NCBI GenBank assembly: GCA_963819645.1
Contig: CAWFWZ010000004.1
Coordinates: 1 to 64,000, forward strand
Source of the DNA: CAVVDY01 sp963819645
GTDB lineage: Bacteria; Acidobacteriota; Terriglobia; Terriglobales; Acidobacteriaceae
Reading direction: 5' to 3'
Length of the DNA: 64,000 bases
Shown: positions 18,150 through 28,572 of the stretch, one piece after another
Layout of the letters: the number at the start of each line of letters is the position of its first letter
Position numbering within the stretch: position 1 is the first letter of the stretch
The notes under the pieces: generated by a model
The model's input: only the letters and a program-made list of their open reading frames with translations
Database searches by the model: none
What the model was told of the DNA's origin: nothing
Position numbers and translations under genes: made by a program

Positions 18150-18518
18150 ATGATGCTTGAAACAGAATTGTTCCGAGTGGAACCCGACATCACTGTGCTG
18201 GCGTGCGCCGGCAGATTCACCATGGGAACAAGGTTGAAGCAAACCGAAGCCATGAGCGACTCGCTGGTCGCCGATGGTGTGCGCAAACTTGTGCTCGATC
18301 TCACTCACACTGAGATGGTGGACAGCGCCGGGTTGGGTGTCATTATGCACATGTCGGCCAGCCTCGAACAAGCGGGCGGCAAGTTCCGGATTTGCGGGGC
18401 GAATGAACGCATTCAGCATCTGCTGAGCATCACCCACACCGATGCGTTGCTGGCGCACGATGACGACTTGGAAAGCAGTGTGCGAAGTCTGGGAGGCACT
18501 GCCGCGACCGGTGCATAG
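18150..18518 (+). CDS. STAS-domain anti-sigma factor antagonist
   Basis: The protein of about 122 residues is a single STAS domain with the phosphorylation loop MVDSAGLGVIM, whose Ser is the usual target of an anti-sigma kinase of the RsbW/SpoIIAB type. AGGA immediately before an earlier ATG at 18141 is too close for it, so the ATG at 18150 or 18153 is preferred. No partner kinase or sigma factor is encoded nearby. It should take part in partner switching in the cytoplasm. Confidence 0.85.
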   Translation: MMLETELFRVEPDITVLACAGRFTMGTRLKQTEAMSDSLVADGVRKLVLDLTHTEMVDSAGLGVIMHMSASLEQAGGKFRICGANERIQHLLSITHTDALLAHDDDLESSVRSLGGTAATGA

Positions 18519-18554
18519 CCGGTTGGACTGAAGTACGAATCGCGTTTTTCATCT

Positions 18555-18678
18555 TGTCATCACGAAGCGAAGCGAGGGATCTGCTCTCTGCTCCCGCTTA
18601 AGGACTCTTCACTCGGGAAAAGCATTCGTGCTGCCGACGAGAACAGATCCCTCGGCCGAAAGCGGCCTCGTGATGACA
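18555..18678. repeat. Inverted pair of a dispersed repeat (TGTCATCACG...GGGATCTG)
   Basis: Arms 18555-18583 and 18644-18678 are imperfect reverse complements with TGTCATCACG and CGTGATGACA at the outer ends and GGGATCTG/CAGATCCC at the inner ends. It fills the gap after the STAS gene. The motif belongs to the family seen at 21.4, 42.2, 47.4, 52.2, 55.6, 56.0 and 62.3 kb. Confidence 0.65.
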
Positions 18679-18733
18679 AAACCATAATGCTCGGCTGAGG
18701 CCGTGTGCCTCCAGACTCAGTCAGGAGTTACTC

Positions 18734-19643
18734 CTATTCAATCTGCAATCCGCCGGTAAGCTCCCGTATTTTCTCAATGCGGTGTTCCAGGCACCACTTC
18801 TCTAGCGAATCAACCAGCGTCTCGGAAGCACAGGGATCCCAGAAATTTACGGTTCCGACTTCGATGGCGGACGCTCCCGCCAGCATGAACTCGATGACAT
18901 CTTCGGCGGTGCTGATGCCGCCGATACCAATCACCGGAATGCGTACCGTCTTCGCCGCCTCCCACACCATGCGCAAGGCGATGGGCTTGATCGCCGGGCC
19001 CGACAGGCCGGCAGTGATGTTGGAGATGCGTGGCTTGCGCGTCTCGGCGTCAATGGCCATGGCGACAAAGGTGTTCACCAACGAGATGGCATCGGCACCC
19101 GCGTCTTCGGCCGCGCGCGCGACCTCAGGAATGCTGGTGACGTTGGGCGAGAGCTTCACGATCACGGGTCGCGTGGCCAGCCGCTTCGCAGCACTGACCA
19201 CGTCGAACAGCATGCGTGGGTCGCTGCCGAATGCAATGCCGCCACACTTCGTGTTGGGGCACGATACGTTCAGCTCGTAGGCGGCGATTCCCTCTCCGTC
19301 GTTGAGCGCGCGGATCACGTCCTCGTACTCCTCTCGCGAGTGGCCGAAGACATTGCAGAAGAAGACGATGTCTCTTGATCTTGCGCAGCAGCGGAAGCTT
19401 CTCTTCGAGAAAGGCTCGCACGCCTACGTTCTGCAAGCCGATGGCGTTGAGCATGCCGGCGGCGGTTTCAAACAAACGCGGCGGCGGATTGCCCGGCATC
19501 GGCTCGCGCGAGAGTCCTTTGACCACGAAGCCGCCCAGGCGCGACAGCGCGACGATGTCTTCGAATTCGACTCCATAGCCGAAGGTTCCGCTGGCGGCGA
19601 TGACCGGATTCTTCAGCTCGATTCCGGCGACCGAAACTGACAA
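18734..19643 (-). CDS. pyrD: Dihydroorotate dehydrogenase, class 1B catalytic subunit, frameshifted
   Basis: The N-terminal half reads NPVIAASGTFGYGVEFED and VVKGLSREPMPGNPPPR, and the C-terminal half carries YELNVSCPNTKCGG with the catalytic Cys of class 1 enzymes, then IGIGGISTAEDVIEFMLAGA, the FMN phosphate-binding region. The halves are in different frames; removing one base near 19373 joins LRKIKDIVFFCNVFGHS. Length is about 302 residues, normal for PyrDB. The enzyme oxidises dihydroorotate to orotate in pyrimidine synthesis and normally pairs with a PyrK subunit, which is not in the window. Confidence 0.9.
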
Positions 19644-19673
19644 GTCCAGCGAGCGCCTGGGTCGCGGCCGGGC

Positions 19674-21327
19674 TCACGGACGGCTCTCCTGTTGCACGCG
19701 TGGCTTTGGCGGCAGCTGACGGATCGGATCGGCTCCGCTCTGCGCAATGGCCTCCGTCAGTACGCGCCCGCTGGAACTCGTTGGCTTGTTGATTCCGAGC
19801 ATCACAGCGAGCGTCGGCGCGAGATCGATCGGCTCGACCTGGTCGCGATAAACGCCGGCTTTGAAGGCCGGTCCATAGAATGCCAGCGGCACGTGCTGAT
19901 CGTAGCTGTAAGGCGCTCCGTGATTGGCAATCGCCTTGGCCGTAGGCGGCGTAGGCGAACGGCGTCGGCACGCCCATCACCCAGGCTCCGCCATACGGCG
20001 AGTAGCTGTTCAGGTAGAGGTGCCCCAGCGGAGTGGGCGGAAGTTCGCCGTTGCCCATCTGCTCCTTGGTAAAAGCGTTGAGGAAGCCGGCGGACTTCAT
20101 CGCTTCAGCAACGTGGTCTCTGCTTCGGCTTCGCTCAGGTTGGGCGGAAAGGCTTCGCTGTTCACGAACACGATGGGGTACGACACCGAGCGAATATATT
20201 CGCCCTGGCTTATGCAGGCGCGCGCCGATGATCTTTGTTGAGTTGCGCCTTCCAAGTCGCTGCTCGAGGCGTGCTTCGCCGGGAAGCTTGAGCTGCTTGT
20301 CCGTAGCCTGCAGCGGAGCGACGCCGTGATCGGCTGTGAGCGCCAGCCAGAATTGTCCCTGTCCATATTGTTGATTAAGAAAGGCCACGAAGTCGCCGAT
20401 CTGACGGTCGAGCGCCAGCGCCATGGCACGCATCTCGCGGCGCGTCCGGCCCGACCATGGTGGCCAAGGATATCGTTCGCCGACAGGCTGATCACCAGCA
20501 GATCGGTGACCGTGCCGTTGCCGAGCTTCTCCTGCTGAATCAGCTCGCGCGCGAAATCGAATTCGTAATCGTTGCCGAAGGGAGTGGAGCCGACCAGCTC
20601 GTAAGTAGCTCACCGGCTTGCCATCGTCGAAATTGTGCGGCTTGGTCGATGCCAGCACCGTGCCGTCGGTGTCCTTCCATTCCAGGTTGAGATACTTCTT
20701 CGCCGAGTCCTCGCCCGTTGAATGCCAGCAACCAGCGCGGAGGGGCGCTCATGTAATAGGTCGAAGTCAGCCAGACGCCGCTGTCCTGATCGATCCAGAA
20801 CGCGCCGTTGGCACTGAAGCCGGTCGATAAAATTGCGGCGCGGTCTTTTAGCGCTATGCCGTAGACTCGCGACTGACCTTGCGTGGCCAGACGCAGCTCG
20901 TCGGCGAGCGTGTCCGGCCAGCAGGTTGTGTGGCGAGGCACCCACGCCCTCCACTTCGGCTCCGATGAGCTTGGTCGCGCTGTCTTCTACGCTGCTGACC
21001 ATGCGCTTCTGCGCAGGGTCCCACCATTCGTTGGAAAAAATTCCGTGTGCCGGACTGTAGGCTCCGGTAGCCGATGGTGGCATGTCCCGGCGCGGTGCGC
21101 GTGTTGGCGTATTGGTAGTAACAGGCCGGGAAGTAGGCTCCGCGATCGGTGAAGAGACGAAAGCCGTTGGGTCCAAATTCTGAGTGGTAGCGCTCGAGGT
21201 AGTCACCGCGAAACTGGTCGATGACGAGGATGACGACCAGCTTGGGACTGGCCTGGTAAGCAGACCCGAAGCACGCAAGCGCTGCGAGTAACACCGCAAG
21301 CAGGACGGCTAGTTTGGTGCGGAACAT
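19674..21327 (-). CDS. PafA-like alkaline phosphatase/phosphodiesterase superfamily protein, many frameshifts
   Basis: A signal peptide (VLLAALACFGSAYQ) leads into VVILVIDQFRGDYLERY, the first metal-binding motif, and YANTRTAPGHATIG with the nucleophile Thr. Downstream come AYSPAHGIFSNEWWDP, TADHGVAPLQ and, at the C-terminus, EPIDLAPTLAVMLGI, all as in PafA-type enzymes. These pieces lie in different frames; single extra bases can be placed near 19938, 20459, 20608, 20718, 20929 and 21072, and one base seems missing near 20104. With these repaired the protein has about 550 residues. Family members are periplasmic metal-dependent phosphomonoesterases. Since the residues around each break are well conserved, assembly error is more likely than decay. 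Confidence 0.8.
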
Positions 21328-21419
21328 TGCTGAAACAGTGTAGCAAGTGGCCGCGGCGGCCGCGCCGAACTTGGTGGAAGCATCGCGCTTCAGCGTAATG
21401 AAACGAGCGTCCTTCTCTT

Positions 21420-21461
21420 GTGTGTCATCCCGAGCGGAGCGAAGCCGAGGGACCTGCAGTT
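21420..21461. repeat. Copy of the dispersed TGTCATCCCGAGCG motif
   Basis: TGTCATCCCGAGCGGAGCG followed by AAGCCGAGGGACCTG lies between the phosphatase start and the end of the glycosyltransferase gene. It matches the intergenic family noted elsewhere in the window. Confidence 0.6.
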
Positions 21462-21488
21462 TCTACCCCAGCCACCAATCCGCCCCAT

Positions 21489-24400
21489 CTATCCCACTTC
21501 CTGCTTTTGCCGCACTGCCACCGGTTGCTTGACCGTGGCGGTTCGCTCCAGCTTGTCCCAGGAGAAGCTGCGGCCATCGATGGCGCGCTTCAGCGTCTTC
21601 ACCAGCACCAGTGAGAACAGCTGGCGATACGCGAAGCGTTGCAGCCACACATGGCCCAGCAGCAGGAAGTCGCGCTTGCCTCCGGGCTGCTGGCGTTCCA
21701 AGGCGAACGCGATGGTTGAAGCAATGAAGTCGATGACCATGAACAGCGCGAAGTAGACCACCAGTTTGTGGAAGTCGGCCGGATTGGCGGACTCGGGATG
21801 ACGATACTTGTCGATGAAGTACGAGATCGTTGCGCCCACCACAAACATCAGTCGATGAACGGCGACACCAGCGGCAGCAGGACCTGGAAGATCATCACGT
21901 TGGGCAGCGCCACCCAGCCCAGCGCGCCTTTGCGCTTCATCGCGGCCTTATGCTTCCACACTGCCTGCATGATGCCGAACGACCAGCGGAAACGCTGCCG
22001 CATGAGGCCGTTTGCGGTGGTCGGCGCTTCGGTGTAGGCCAGCGCGCGATCTTCGTAGTTCACTCGATACCCGGCCTGCGAGCAGCGCCATCGTCAGGTC
22101 GGCATCTTCGGCAACAGTGTCGTGGTGGTAGCCACCGGCAGCGCGAACCGGGGCGGTTCTCCAAGCGCCAATGGCGCCGGGAACAACGCTCACTGCGTTC
22201 GAGTAGATTGAGCGCGCGACGCTCGAAGTTCTGGCTGGTGATGTATTCCAGCGCCTGCCAGCGGGTCCAGAGGTTGACGCGATTGCCGACCTTCGCATTG
22301 CCAGCCATGGCTGCTACTCGTGGATCGGCGAAGTGCGGCACCAGTTTCGAGATGGCGTCGGGCGCGATGATGGTGTCGGCGTCGATGCCCACGAAGATCT
22401 CTTCCGTCACGTGCTCCAGGCCGAAGTTCAAGGGCGGCGGCTTTGCCGGAGTTGGCCTTGGTCAGCACCGTCACACGTCCCTCGGCAATCTCCTTGCGGA
22501 AAGCTTCGCGGCAGACCTCCAGCGTCGCATCGCTTGAGCCGTCGTCGATCACGATGGCGCGCAGGTTGGCGATAGTCCGATTCGAGCACCGAGCGCACCG
22601 TGCGTTCAATCACCTTCTCTTCGTTGTAGGCCGGAATCAGCACGGCGACATTCGGGCGGTAGCTCGAGATCGGCCGGCGGCCGGCGACGCACGCGATCGA
22701 TACGTCGCCAGTCGCACCGATCAGCACCAGGCGCGCGCTCATCAGCACGTCGCCAACGAAGAACACGATGATGATGAACGTCGACAGCCCCGTAAACAAG
22801 ACAAAGCTCACGCTGTCGATCCTGGCAGCCCATTGCTCTTTGGCAGGAGAGCGGCGGCATGACGTCGGCGCGGGTCTTGCCCATCAATTCGGAGACGGGC
22901 ACAACCTCGTATCCGCGCTCCTTCAGGCCGGCGAGCATCAGGTCGAGAGCCATCACCGTCTGGCTGCGATCGCCGCCGCCATCGTGCAGCAGAATGATGT
23001 TGCCGCAGCGCAGATTGCCCGGCGCGCAGGGCGGCAGGTTGGCCAACACATCGTCCGCAAGCTCCTTGGCAGGACGCCGCGGGTTGTCGCGCCAATCATT
23101 GGGATCGATCTTCTCGCCAACCGAGATGTAGCCGAGGTCCTGTGCCACCTCCAACGGGCGAACCTGGTCGGCAGTATCCGGCGCTTCGTCGATGGCATAC
23201 GGAGGCCGCATCAACACCGGCTTCACCCCGTACTTGCTCTCGAAGAGCCGTCTCGGTGAGATTCAGCTCTACTTCGAAGTAACGCTTCGAGATGGTGCTG
23301 ATGTCGGGGTGGGTGAAGGTGTGGTTGCCGATCTCGTGGCCTTCGTCGAAGACGCGCTTGGCTACGCCTGGATACTTCTCGACCTCGGCGCCGATCTGGA
23401 AGAACGTGGCCTTCACGCCATACTTCTTCAGCACGTCGAGGATCTTCGGCGTCCACTCGGGATCGGGGCCGTCGTCGAAGGTGATAGCGACTTCCTTGCG
23501 CTGGGTGCCGCCGTACATATCGACCACGTACGGCATGGGCAGGTTCTGGAAGATCTCGTCGCTGATCAGATTGGTGTCGCTATCGACGACGATTTTGCGC
23601 TCACCCGGCGCCGGGCGCGACTGGATCCGAATAATCTCGCCCAATGCCCTCGATCGTCGACGTCCTGACCCGGCGGAACGCTCTTCAACTCTTCGGGAGC
23701 GCTTGCGTCACCCGGCTTGTCCCACACTGTCCAGAGTGAGCGGTCCTCCGATCCCAGCCGCCACAGGGCGAAGGTATTGATGCCCAACTGCTTCGCGCTC
23801 CGCATCTGGTTCAGCGCGGTGACGCCGTCGAGAAACCACACGTCGTGCCGCACGTTGTTTTCGTCCAGGTAGGCGAAGTGCGGGTTCATGGCATCGCTGT
23901 CGAAATCCACGTCCGACTCGGACTCCGACGCCTCAAGCCACGCTTCCTGGACCGAGACGTTGTGTACGTCGGACGGTGGAGAACCCTTCTTCTGGTCCTT
24001 CTTCATCGCCCAGTCGTAGCCGTAGTTGCCGACCGCAGCAATGATCTTCTCGCGCGGTATCACCTTCAGCGCGTCCTTCAGATTGTTGGTGAACCAATCC
24101 TGACTGGCCACCGCTCCAGGAGTGCCGCCCGGATAGTGTTGGTCGTAGTTCATCAGGATGATTCCGTCGGCATTCTGCGCGACGCTGGCGTAGTCAAAAT
24201 CCTTGTCGTTCACCGGGACAGCTATGTAGAGCTTCAGCCCCTTGCTGCGCAGGTCGCCGTAGAGTTCCTGTACCAGGTCGAGATAGTCGGCGCGCGAGCT
24301 TTCGGGAAAAGCTTCGATATCGAGCGTGATGCCCTTGTACTGATCGGTGGCAAGAAAAGCCATCAACTCGCGGCGGAAGCGCTGCCGCGCCGCCGGGTCG

Positions 24401-24990
24401 CCCATGAACTTCGCGGTAGCGTCGGGATCCCATTGGTTGCTGACCGGGTCGTAGTTGTTAACCAGAGGCAGAACTTCGGTCTGCGCCTTTTCGCCCTTGA
24501 GGAATGGCATGACCTTGTCGTCCACCTGGCGAGGTTTGCCTTTATCCATCAGGTCGAACAGCGCGTTGGTTTCCGTCACCGATTGCAGGCGGCCATCGGC
24601 GGTCAGTGCGTGCAGCCACTCCGGAAAGAGCAGGTCGATTTGCGGGTAGTACTCCTTCAGCGACGCAAAGCTGGCGGCATCCCACTGGACGTAGAACGCG
24701 CCGCGAATACCTTCCTCTTCGTTCAGCACCACCTGTGACGCCGGCTTTTTGGTTTTGCGATGGGTGTTGACATGCCTTAGCGGCTTGCGCTTCTGGTTGT
24801 CCTTAAGCGCGTGATATGGCTTCTTGACCTCAGGCAAGGCGACCCCGGGGACCGAAGAACCGCGAATGATGCTGACGACAAAGAACACCACCAGCAGGGT
24901 GATGACGATGACGCTGCTGTCGATCAACAGTCGCAGCCGCCGCCAGCGCTTGCGGTCGGGATCGTAGAAGATTTGCTTAGGAGAAGACAT
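21489..24990 (-). CDS. Three-domain GH18 / polysaccharide deacetylase / GT2 glycosyltransferase protein, many frameshifts
   Basis: Repaired, this is a protein of about 1160 residues. Residues about 22-44 form a membrane anchor. A GH18-like domain (about 90-440) carries the catalytic-type strand GITLDIEAFPE. A NodB deacetylase domain (about 455-700) has ITFDDGPDPEWTP, EGHEIGNHTFTHPD and LLHDGGG, the metal and catalytic motifs. Two helices (FVLFTGLSTFIIIVFFVGD) then lead into a GT2 domain with VAVLIPAYNEEKVIERT, IDDGSSDAT, GIDADT and QRFRWSFG, followed by C-terminal helices. Topology would place the hydrolase and deacetylase outside and the transferase inside. By analogy with PgaB and PgaC it may make, deacetylate and cut a beta-linked GlcNAc polymer. 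The first 445 residues are intact; later parts change frame around 23650, 23245, 22855, 22590, 22440, 22190 and 21850-22070. Confidence 0.82.
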
Positions 24991-25029
24991 TCGTTGAAGC
25001 CAATAGCGACAAGCGTGCCGCGGGGCAGG

Positions 25030-25311
25030 TCAGGCCGATTTCAACCTTTCAACTTTGATGCGATCGGGGGAAATCTGTGCCAGGTCATAGTGTGCCTGTT
25101 GCGTAAGCCAGCTTGCAGCACTGCCCCCAAAAACTTTCGATAGCCGAATCGCCATCTCGGGAGAAATGCCACGCTTCCCGTTTACCAGCTCGGATAAAGT
25201 CGTGCGGGTAACTCCCAGCGCTGCCGCAGCCTGGGTTATCGTCAACCCGAGTGGCTCGATGCAGGTGCGCAGCACAAATCCGCCGGGATGCGGAGGTCTC
25301 TTCATCGGCAT
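25030..25311 (-). CDS. higA: HigA-family antitoxin-like HTH protein, without an adjacent toxin
   Basis: The 93-residue protein starts MPMKRPPHPGGFVLRTC and contains an XRE-type HTH (LTITQAAAALGVTRTTLSELVNGKRG) and the GGSAASWLTQQAHYDL end, all characteristic of HigA antitoxins. A HigB toxin gene normally lies just upstream; the 230 bases upstream here hold only a palindrome and no toxin-like ORF. It may therefore be a solitary regulator or a leftover antitoxin. An ATG 10 codons earlier is possible. The large glycosyltransferase gene starts 40 bp downstream on the other side. Confidence 0.88.
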   Translation of the reverse strand: MPMKRPPHPGGFVLRTCIEPLGLTITQAAAALGVTRTTLSELVNGKRGISPEMAIRLSKVFGGSAASWLTQQAHYDLAQISPDRIKVERLKSA

Positions 25312-25380
25312 AATGGTGTGTCTCTCTCGCAGCTGTCTCATAGATCGGTCTTGAAATGGGACGCCAACCGGTTTTGAAAG

Positions 25381-25400
25381 GGCACGGCTTCAGCCGTGCC
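25381..25400. repeat. Intergenic palindrome GGCACGGCTTCAGCCGTGCC
   Basis: A perfect 8-bp stem with a TTCA loop lies between higA and the GT-C gene. It is followed by a CGGGCTTTAGCCCC unit, as at 16.5 kb, and the same palindrome family occurs at 62394. Confidence 0.7.
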
Positions 25401-25541
25401 GAAAGTGCGGATATACCGGGCTTTAGCCCCTGAGGGACTTCGGGGTTCGAAATATGAGGTGCTCCTTAAGCGTAATGCGTTACATTACGCGCGTCAACCG
25501 CCTAATCGGGTGACCTGCCACTCAGATGCTATATTCGCCAC

Positions 25542-26974
25542 GTGCTGCAACCGGAGGTCAACGCGCTCGGGAGGGCGGAGCCAAGCTCATTCTTCAGCCT
25601 GCTTCGGAAGTTTTGGGGATATTTCCTGATCTTCGTCCTTGCCGGTTTGTTCCTGCGGCTTTTCTTCTTTCTTAGATTCTCCCACGTAACGGGCGACTCG
25701 CTCATCTACGGCGACATCGCCAAAAACTGGCTCGACCACGGCGTCTTCGGCCTGACCCATGCCGAGGGCGTACGTCCTACATGGATTCGGCTGCCCGGCT
25801 ATCCCGCTTTCCTCGCCGCCTGCTTTGCTCTGTTCGGACGCGAGCACTACAACGCCGTTCTGCTGGTGCAGATCGCGATTGACCTGCGTCGGCTGCTTTA
25901 TCATCGCTGATCTGGCGCGCCGGACTGTTTCCAACCGTGCCGCCAAAATAGCCTTCGCGCTGGCGGCGCTGTGCCCGTTTACCGCGAACTATACGGTCGC
26001 CCCTTTAGCCGAGACGCTTAGCATTTTCTTTGCTGCGGCTGTACTCGACTCGGCAGTCGCCGGGTTCACTGCATTAGACGAAGGACGCCTCGCCTGGAAA
26101 GCATGGATCGTGCTGCGGGCTTGCTTTGGCCGCAGGGATCCTGCTGCGGCCCGACGGCGGCATTTTGCTCGTCGCGGTCGGCCTGTTTCTACTGTGGCGG
26201 ATGTGGCGACTGCCGCAGCAGCGGACGCGGCTCTTCTGGGTAGGAGCAGCTTTGCTTGCCATCGCCATCGCCCCGCTTGTTCCCTGGACTATCCGCAACT
26301 GGCGCGACTTCCATCAGTTCCAACCGCTGGCGCCGAGGTATGCCAACGATCCTGACGAGTTTGTCCCCGCAGGCTTCGACAAATGGACGCGCACCTGGAT
26401 CGCGGACTACGTTTCCACCGAAGACATCTACTGGCAGGTCCCCGGGGACGACGTTGATCTCAGGCTCTTGCCGCGCCGGGCGTGTGACACGGAGCAGGAA
26501 TGCGCGGAAACCTCGGCTATCTTTGCCGATTATTCGAAGTCCCACTTTGTGGGACCAGAGCTGAATCAGCGCTTCGCCGCCCTTGCGGACCAGCGTATCG
26601 GGCGACATCCTCTGCGCTACTACGTCTGGCTACCCGCGCTGCGCATAGCCGACATGTGGCTTCGGCCGCGAACCGAGATGTTGCCGCTCGACTCGCGCTG
26701 GTGGGCATTTGGCGATGATCCGCATGATGCGATCCTCGCGACGGCATGGGGTGCGATCAATTTTCTGTTCATCGCCGCGGCGGTGATGGGAGTAGTGCGA
26801 GGGCCGCGTCCGCAGTACCTCAGCCTGATGCTGTTGTTTGTCCTGCTGCGCTCGGCATTCCTCGGAACACTGGAGAATCCCGAGCCGCGCTATACGCTGG
26901 AGTGCTATCCGGTGGTATTGGTGCTGGCGGCGGCGTGGATCAGCGGGTGGAGGCGGCGCGAGCGCCGGACCTGA
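25542..26974 (+). CDS. GT-C fold membrane glycosyltransferase (PMT/ArnT-like), frameshifted
   Basis: The N-terminal part has a hydrophobic helix (FLIFVLAGLFLRLFFFLRF) followed by GDSLIYGDIAKNWLDHG, matching the first luminal loop with its acidic residue in GT39/GT83 enzymes, then RLPGYPAFLA. Several further membrane segments follow, and the end has NPEPRYTLECYPVVLVL, a motif typical of these transferases. The sequence crosses three frames; removing one base near 25887 and one near 26113 gives about 476 residues. Such enzymes transfer sugars from polyprenyl-phosphate donors at the outer face of the inner membrane. Donor and acceptor are unknown. Confidence 0.78.
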
Positions 26975-27823
26975 TCAGCGCGGCGCGAGTAGAAGATTGT
27001 CGATCAACCTAGTCGCTCCCACATAGGCCGCGACGGCAACCAACGCCCCGCGCGAGATGTCGCTTACCGGCTCCAGCGTGTCGGGATCGACAATCGCGAA
27101 GTAATCCAACCGAGCAGCCGGTTCCTCCGCTATTACGCTCTTCCCTGTTTCGATCAGCTTGGCCACGTCGCGCTCGCCGCGGTCGGCTGCATACTGCACC
27201 CGCATCAGTGATCGATTCAACACCAGCGCCTGTTTTCGTTCGTCGGCTCCCAGATAGGCGTTGCGCGAGCTCATGGCCAGGCCGTCTTTCTCGCGAACGA
27301 TGGGGCAGACGACGACTTCTACGTCCATATCGAGATCGCGAACCATGCGGCGAAGCACCGCCACCTGCGCGGCGTCCTTCTGGCCGAAGAAAGCGCGATC
27401 GGGCCGCACAATCTCAAACAGCTTGGCGACGACAGTTGCAACTCCGCGAAAGTGTCCCGGCCGCGAGCCGCCGTCGAGCCGGTCGCTGATGCCGCCCACT
27501 TCGACATAAGTCGTCGCGCCCGCGGGATACATCTCGCTCACCGTGGGCGCATACAGCACATCGACCCCCAACTCCTGCAGGAGCTTGCTATCGCGCTCCA
27601 TCGTGCGCGGGTATTTATCCAGGTCTTCGGTCGGCCCAAACTGTAGGGGATTTACAAAAATAGAAACCGCCGTCGCCTGGCATTGCGCTTTGCTCGCACG
27701 CACCAGCGAAGCATGCCCATCATGCAGCGCGCCCATTGTGGGGACAAAACCCAGGGTCCGACCACTGCGTGTAGTTTCGCGGCAGACCGCTTTCATTTCA
27801 GCAACCGATTGAATGAGTTTCAT
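26975..27823 (-). CDS. panC: Pantothenate synthetase
   Basis: The 282-residue protein joins pantoate and beta-alanine using ATP. Family motifs are FVPTMGALHDGHASLVRAS (ATP-binding HIGH-like), FVNPLQFGPTEDL, FFGQKDAAQVAVLRRMV, and DGLAMSSRNAYL with the KMSKS-like region. It starts 8 bp after the stop of a secreted-protein gene that separates it from panB, so panB, that gene and panC form one leftward operon for coenzyme A precursor synthesis. It ends directly next to the convergent GT-C gene. Confidence 0.96.
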   Translation of the reverse strand: MKLIQSVAEMKAVCRETTRSGRTLGFVPTMGALHDGHASLVRASKAQCQATAVSIFVNPLQFGPTEDLDKYPRTMERDSKLLQELGVDVLYAPTVSEMYPAGATTYVEVGGISDRLDGGSRPGHFRGVATVVAKLFEIVRPDRAFFGQKDAAQVAVLRRMVRDLDMDVEVVVCPIVREKDGLAMSSRNAYLGADERKQALVLNRSLMRVQYAADRGERDVAKLIETGKSVIAEEPAARLDYFAIVDPDTLEPVSDISRGALVAVAAYVGATRLIDNLLLAPR

Positions 27824-27831
27824 CGCGAGTG

Positions 27832-28572
27832 TCAGTGTGGCTCAGCTGGGACGGGTTTGCCGGGCGAAGCCGCCGCCGGCTGCGAGCCCCCGTCTCCGGA
27901 AGATTCAAGCTTCCAGCTGCGCACGATGGCGTCGAGCGCCGGTTCCAGCCGTGCGATCGTTCCGGGCTGCGCCTTCAACGCAACCGAGTATATCTCCTGC
28001 TCGGGGCCTTCGATGAAGACTAGCTGCTCGATCCAGTCGCGGCCGCTGGGCTCGTCGTGGTAGCGAATACGAATCATCTGCGCCGGATATCCGGCGACCG
28101 TGCGCTGCTGCCGCTGCAAAGTTTCGGCATCGCGGCCGCTTGCTTTCATGTTCGTCATCGCCGTCTGAATCACCTGATCGATGCTCATCGCGGGCTGATC
28201 TTCGGCCGGAGGAGGCACCACCGCCGCAACTGTCACCTCGTCCCACAATGTGGGATCGAGTGTTTGCTGGGGAGCGACAATCACGCCATCGCCCATCGAT
28301 TCACCCAGCATGGTCCAGTTTGCGGGATAGCTGAAGCAGAATCCTCCACCCGGCTGGCAGTAGTGCTTTTGAGCGGACGGCGTTTTCGCCGCCGCCTTCG
28401 TCGGCTGGCTCTGCGCGAAACAGGAAACTGTCGCAACATAAGCAGCGAAGACGAGCCACCTGCGAAGATTCCCACTCAACCAACACACGGTTGAGTGGGG
28501 CACCCGACGAGTCAGAACTTTAGGTGGCAACCGCACTTCCTTATCATCGCAGGGCGTGCTTGCGTTCGGCAA
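27832..28572 (-). CDS. Secreted protein of unknown function inside the pan operon (DcrB/PsbP-like fold suspected)
   Basis: The ORF encodes up to 246 residues. A hydrophobic segment (LVFAAYVATVSCFAQ) at about 38-52 looks like a signal peptide, so the true start may be later than the ATG at 28572, for example a TTG at 28530 behind AAGGAA or one at 28493. The mature part has FCFSYPANWTML, a pattern of DUF1795/PsbP-like proteins, and a Pro/Ala-rich tail. The ATG overlaps panB by 29 bp and the stop is 8 bp from panC. The link to pantothenate synthesis is positional only. A perfect hairpin lies in the early coding or leader region. Confidence 0.65.
   Translation of the reverse strand: MPNASTPCDDKEVRLPPKVLTRRVPHSTVCWLSGNLRRWLVFAAYVATVSCFAQSQPTKAAAKTPSAQKHYCQPGGGFCFSYPANWTMLGESMGDGVIVAPQQTLDPTLWDEVTVAAVVPPPAEDQPAMSIDQVIQTAMTNMKASGRDAETLQRQQRTVAGYPAQMIRIRYHDEPSGRDWIEQLVFIEGPEQEIYSVALKAQPGTIARLEPALDAIVRSWKLESSGDGGSQPAAASPGKPVPAEPH
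28471..28499. repeat. Perfect 11-bp hairpin in the panB-panC operon
   Basis: CCCACTCAACC and GGTTGAGTGGG pair perfectly around a 7-base loop. It lies after panB and at the start of the secreted-protein gene. It could be a repeat unit or could limit read-through from panB; no T-run follows on the minus strand, so it is not a standard terminator. Confidence 0.6.

Noticed and set aside
19125..23668. True pseudogene cluster caused by decay
   Set aside because: Catalytic motifs on both sides of every break are intact and no missense decay is apparent; sequence error explains it better.
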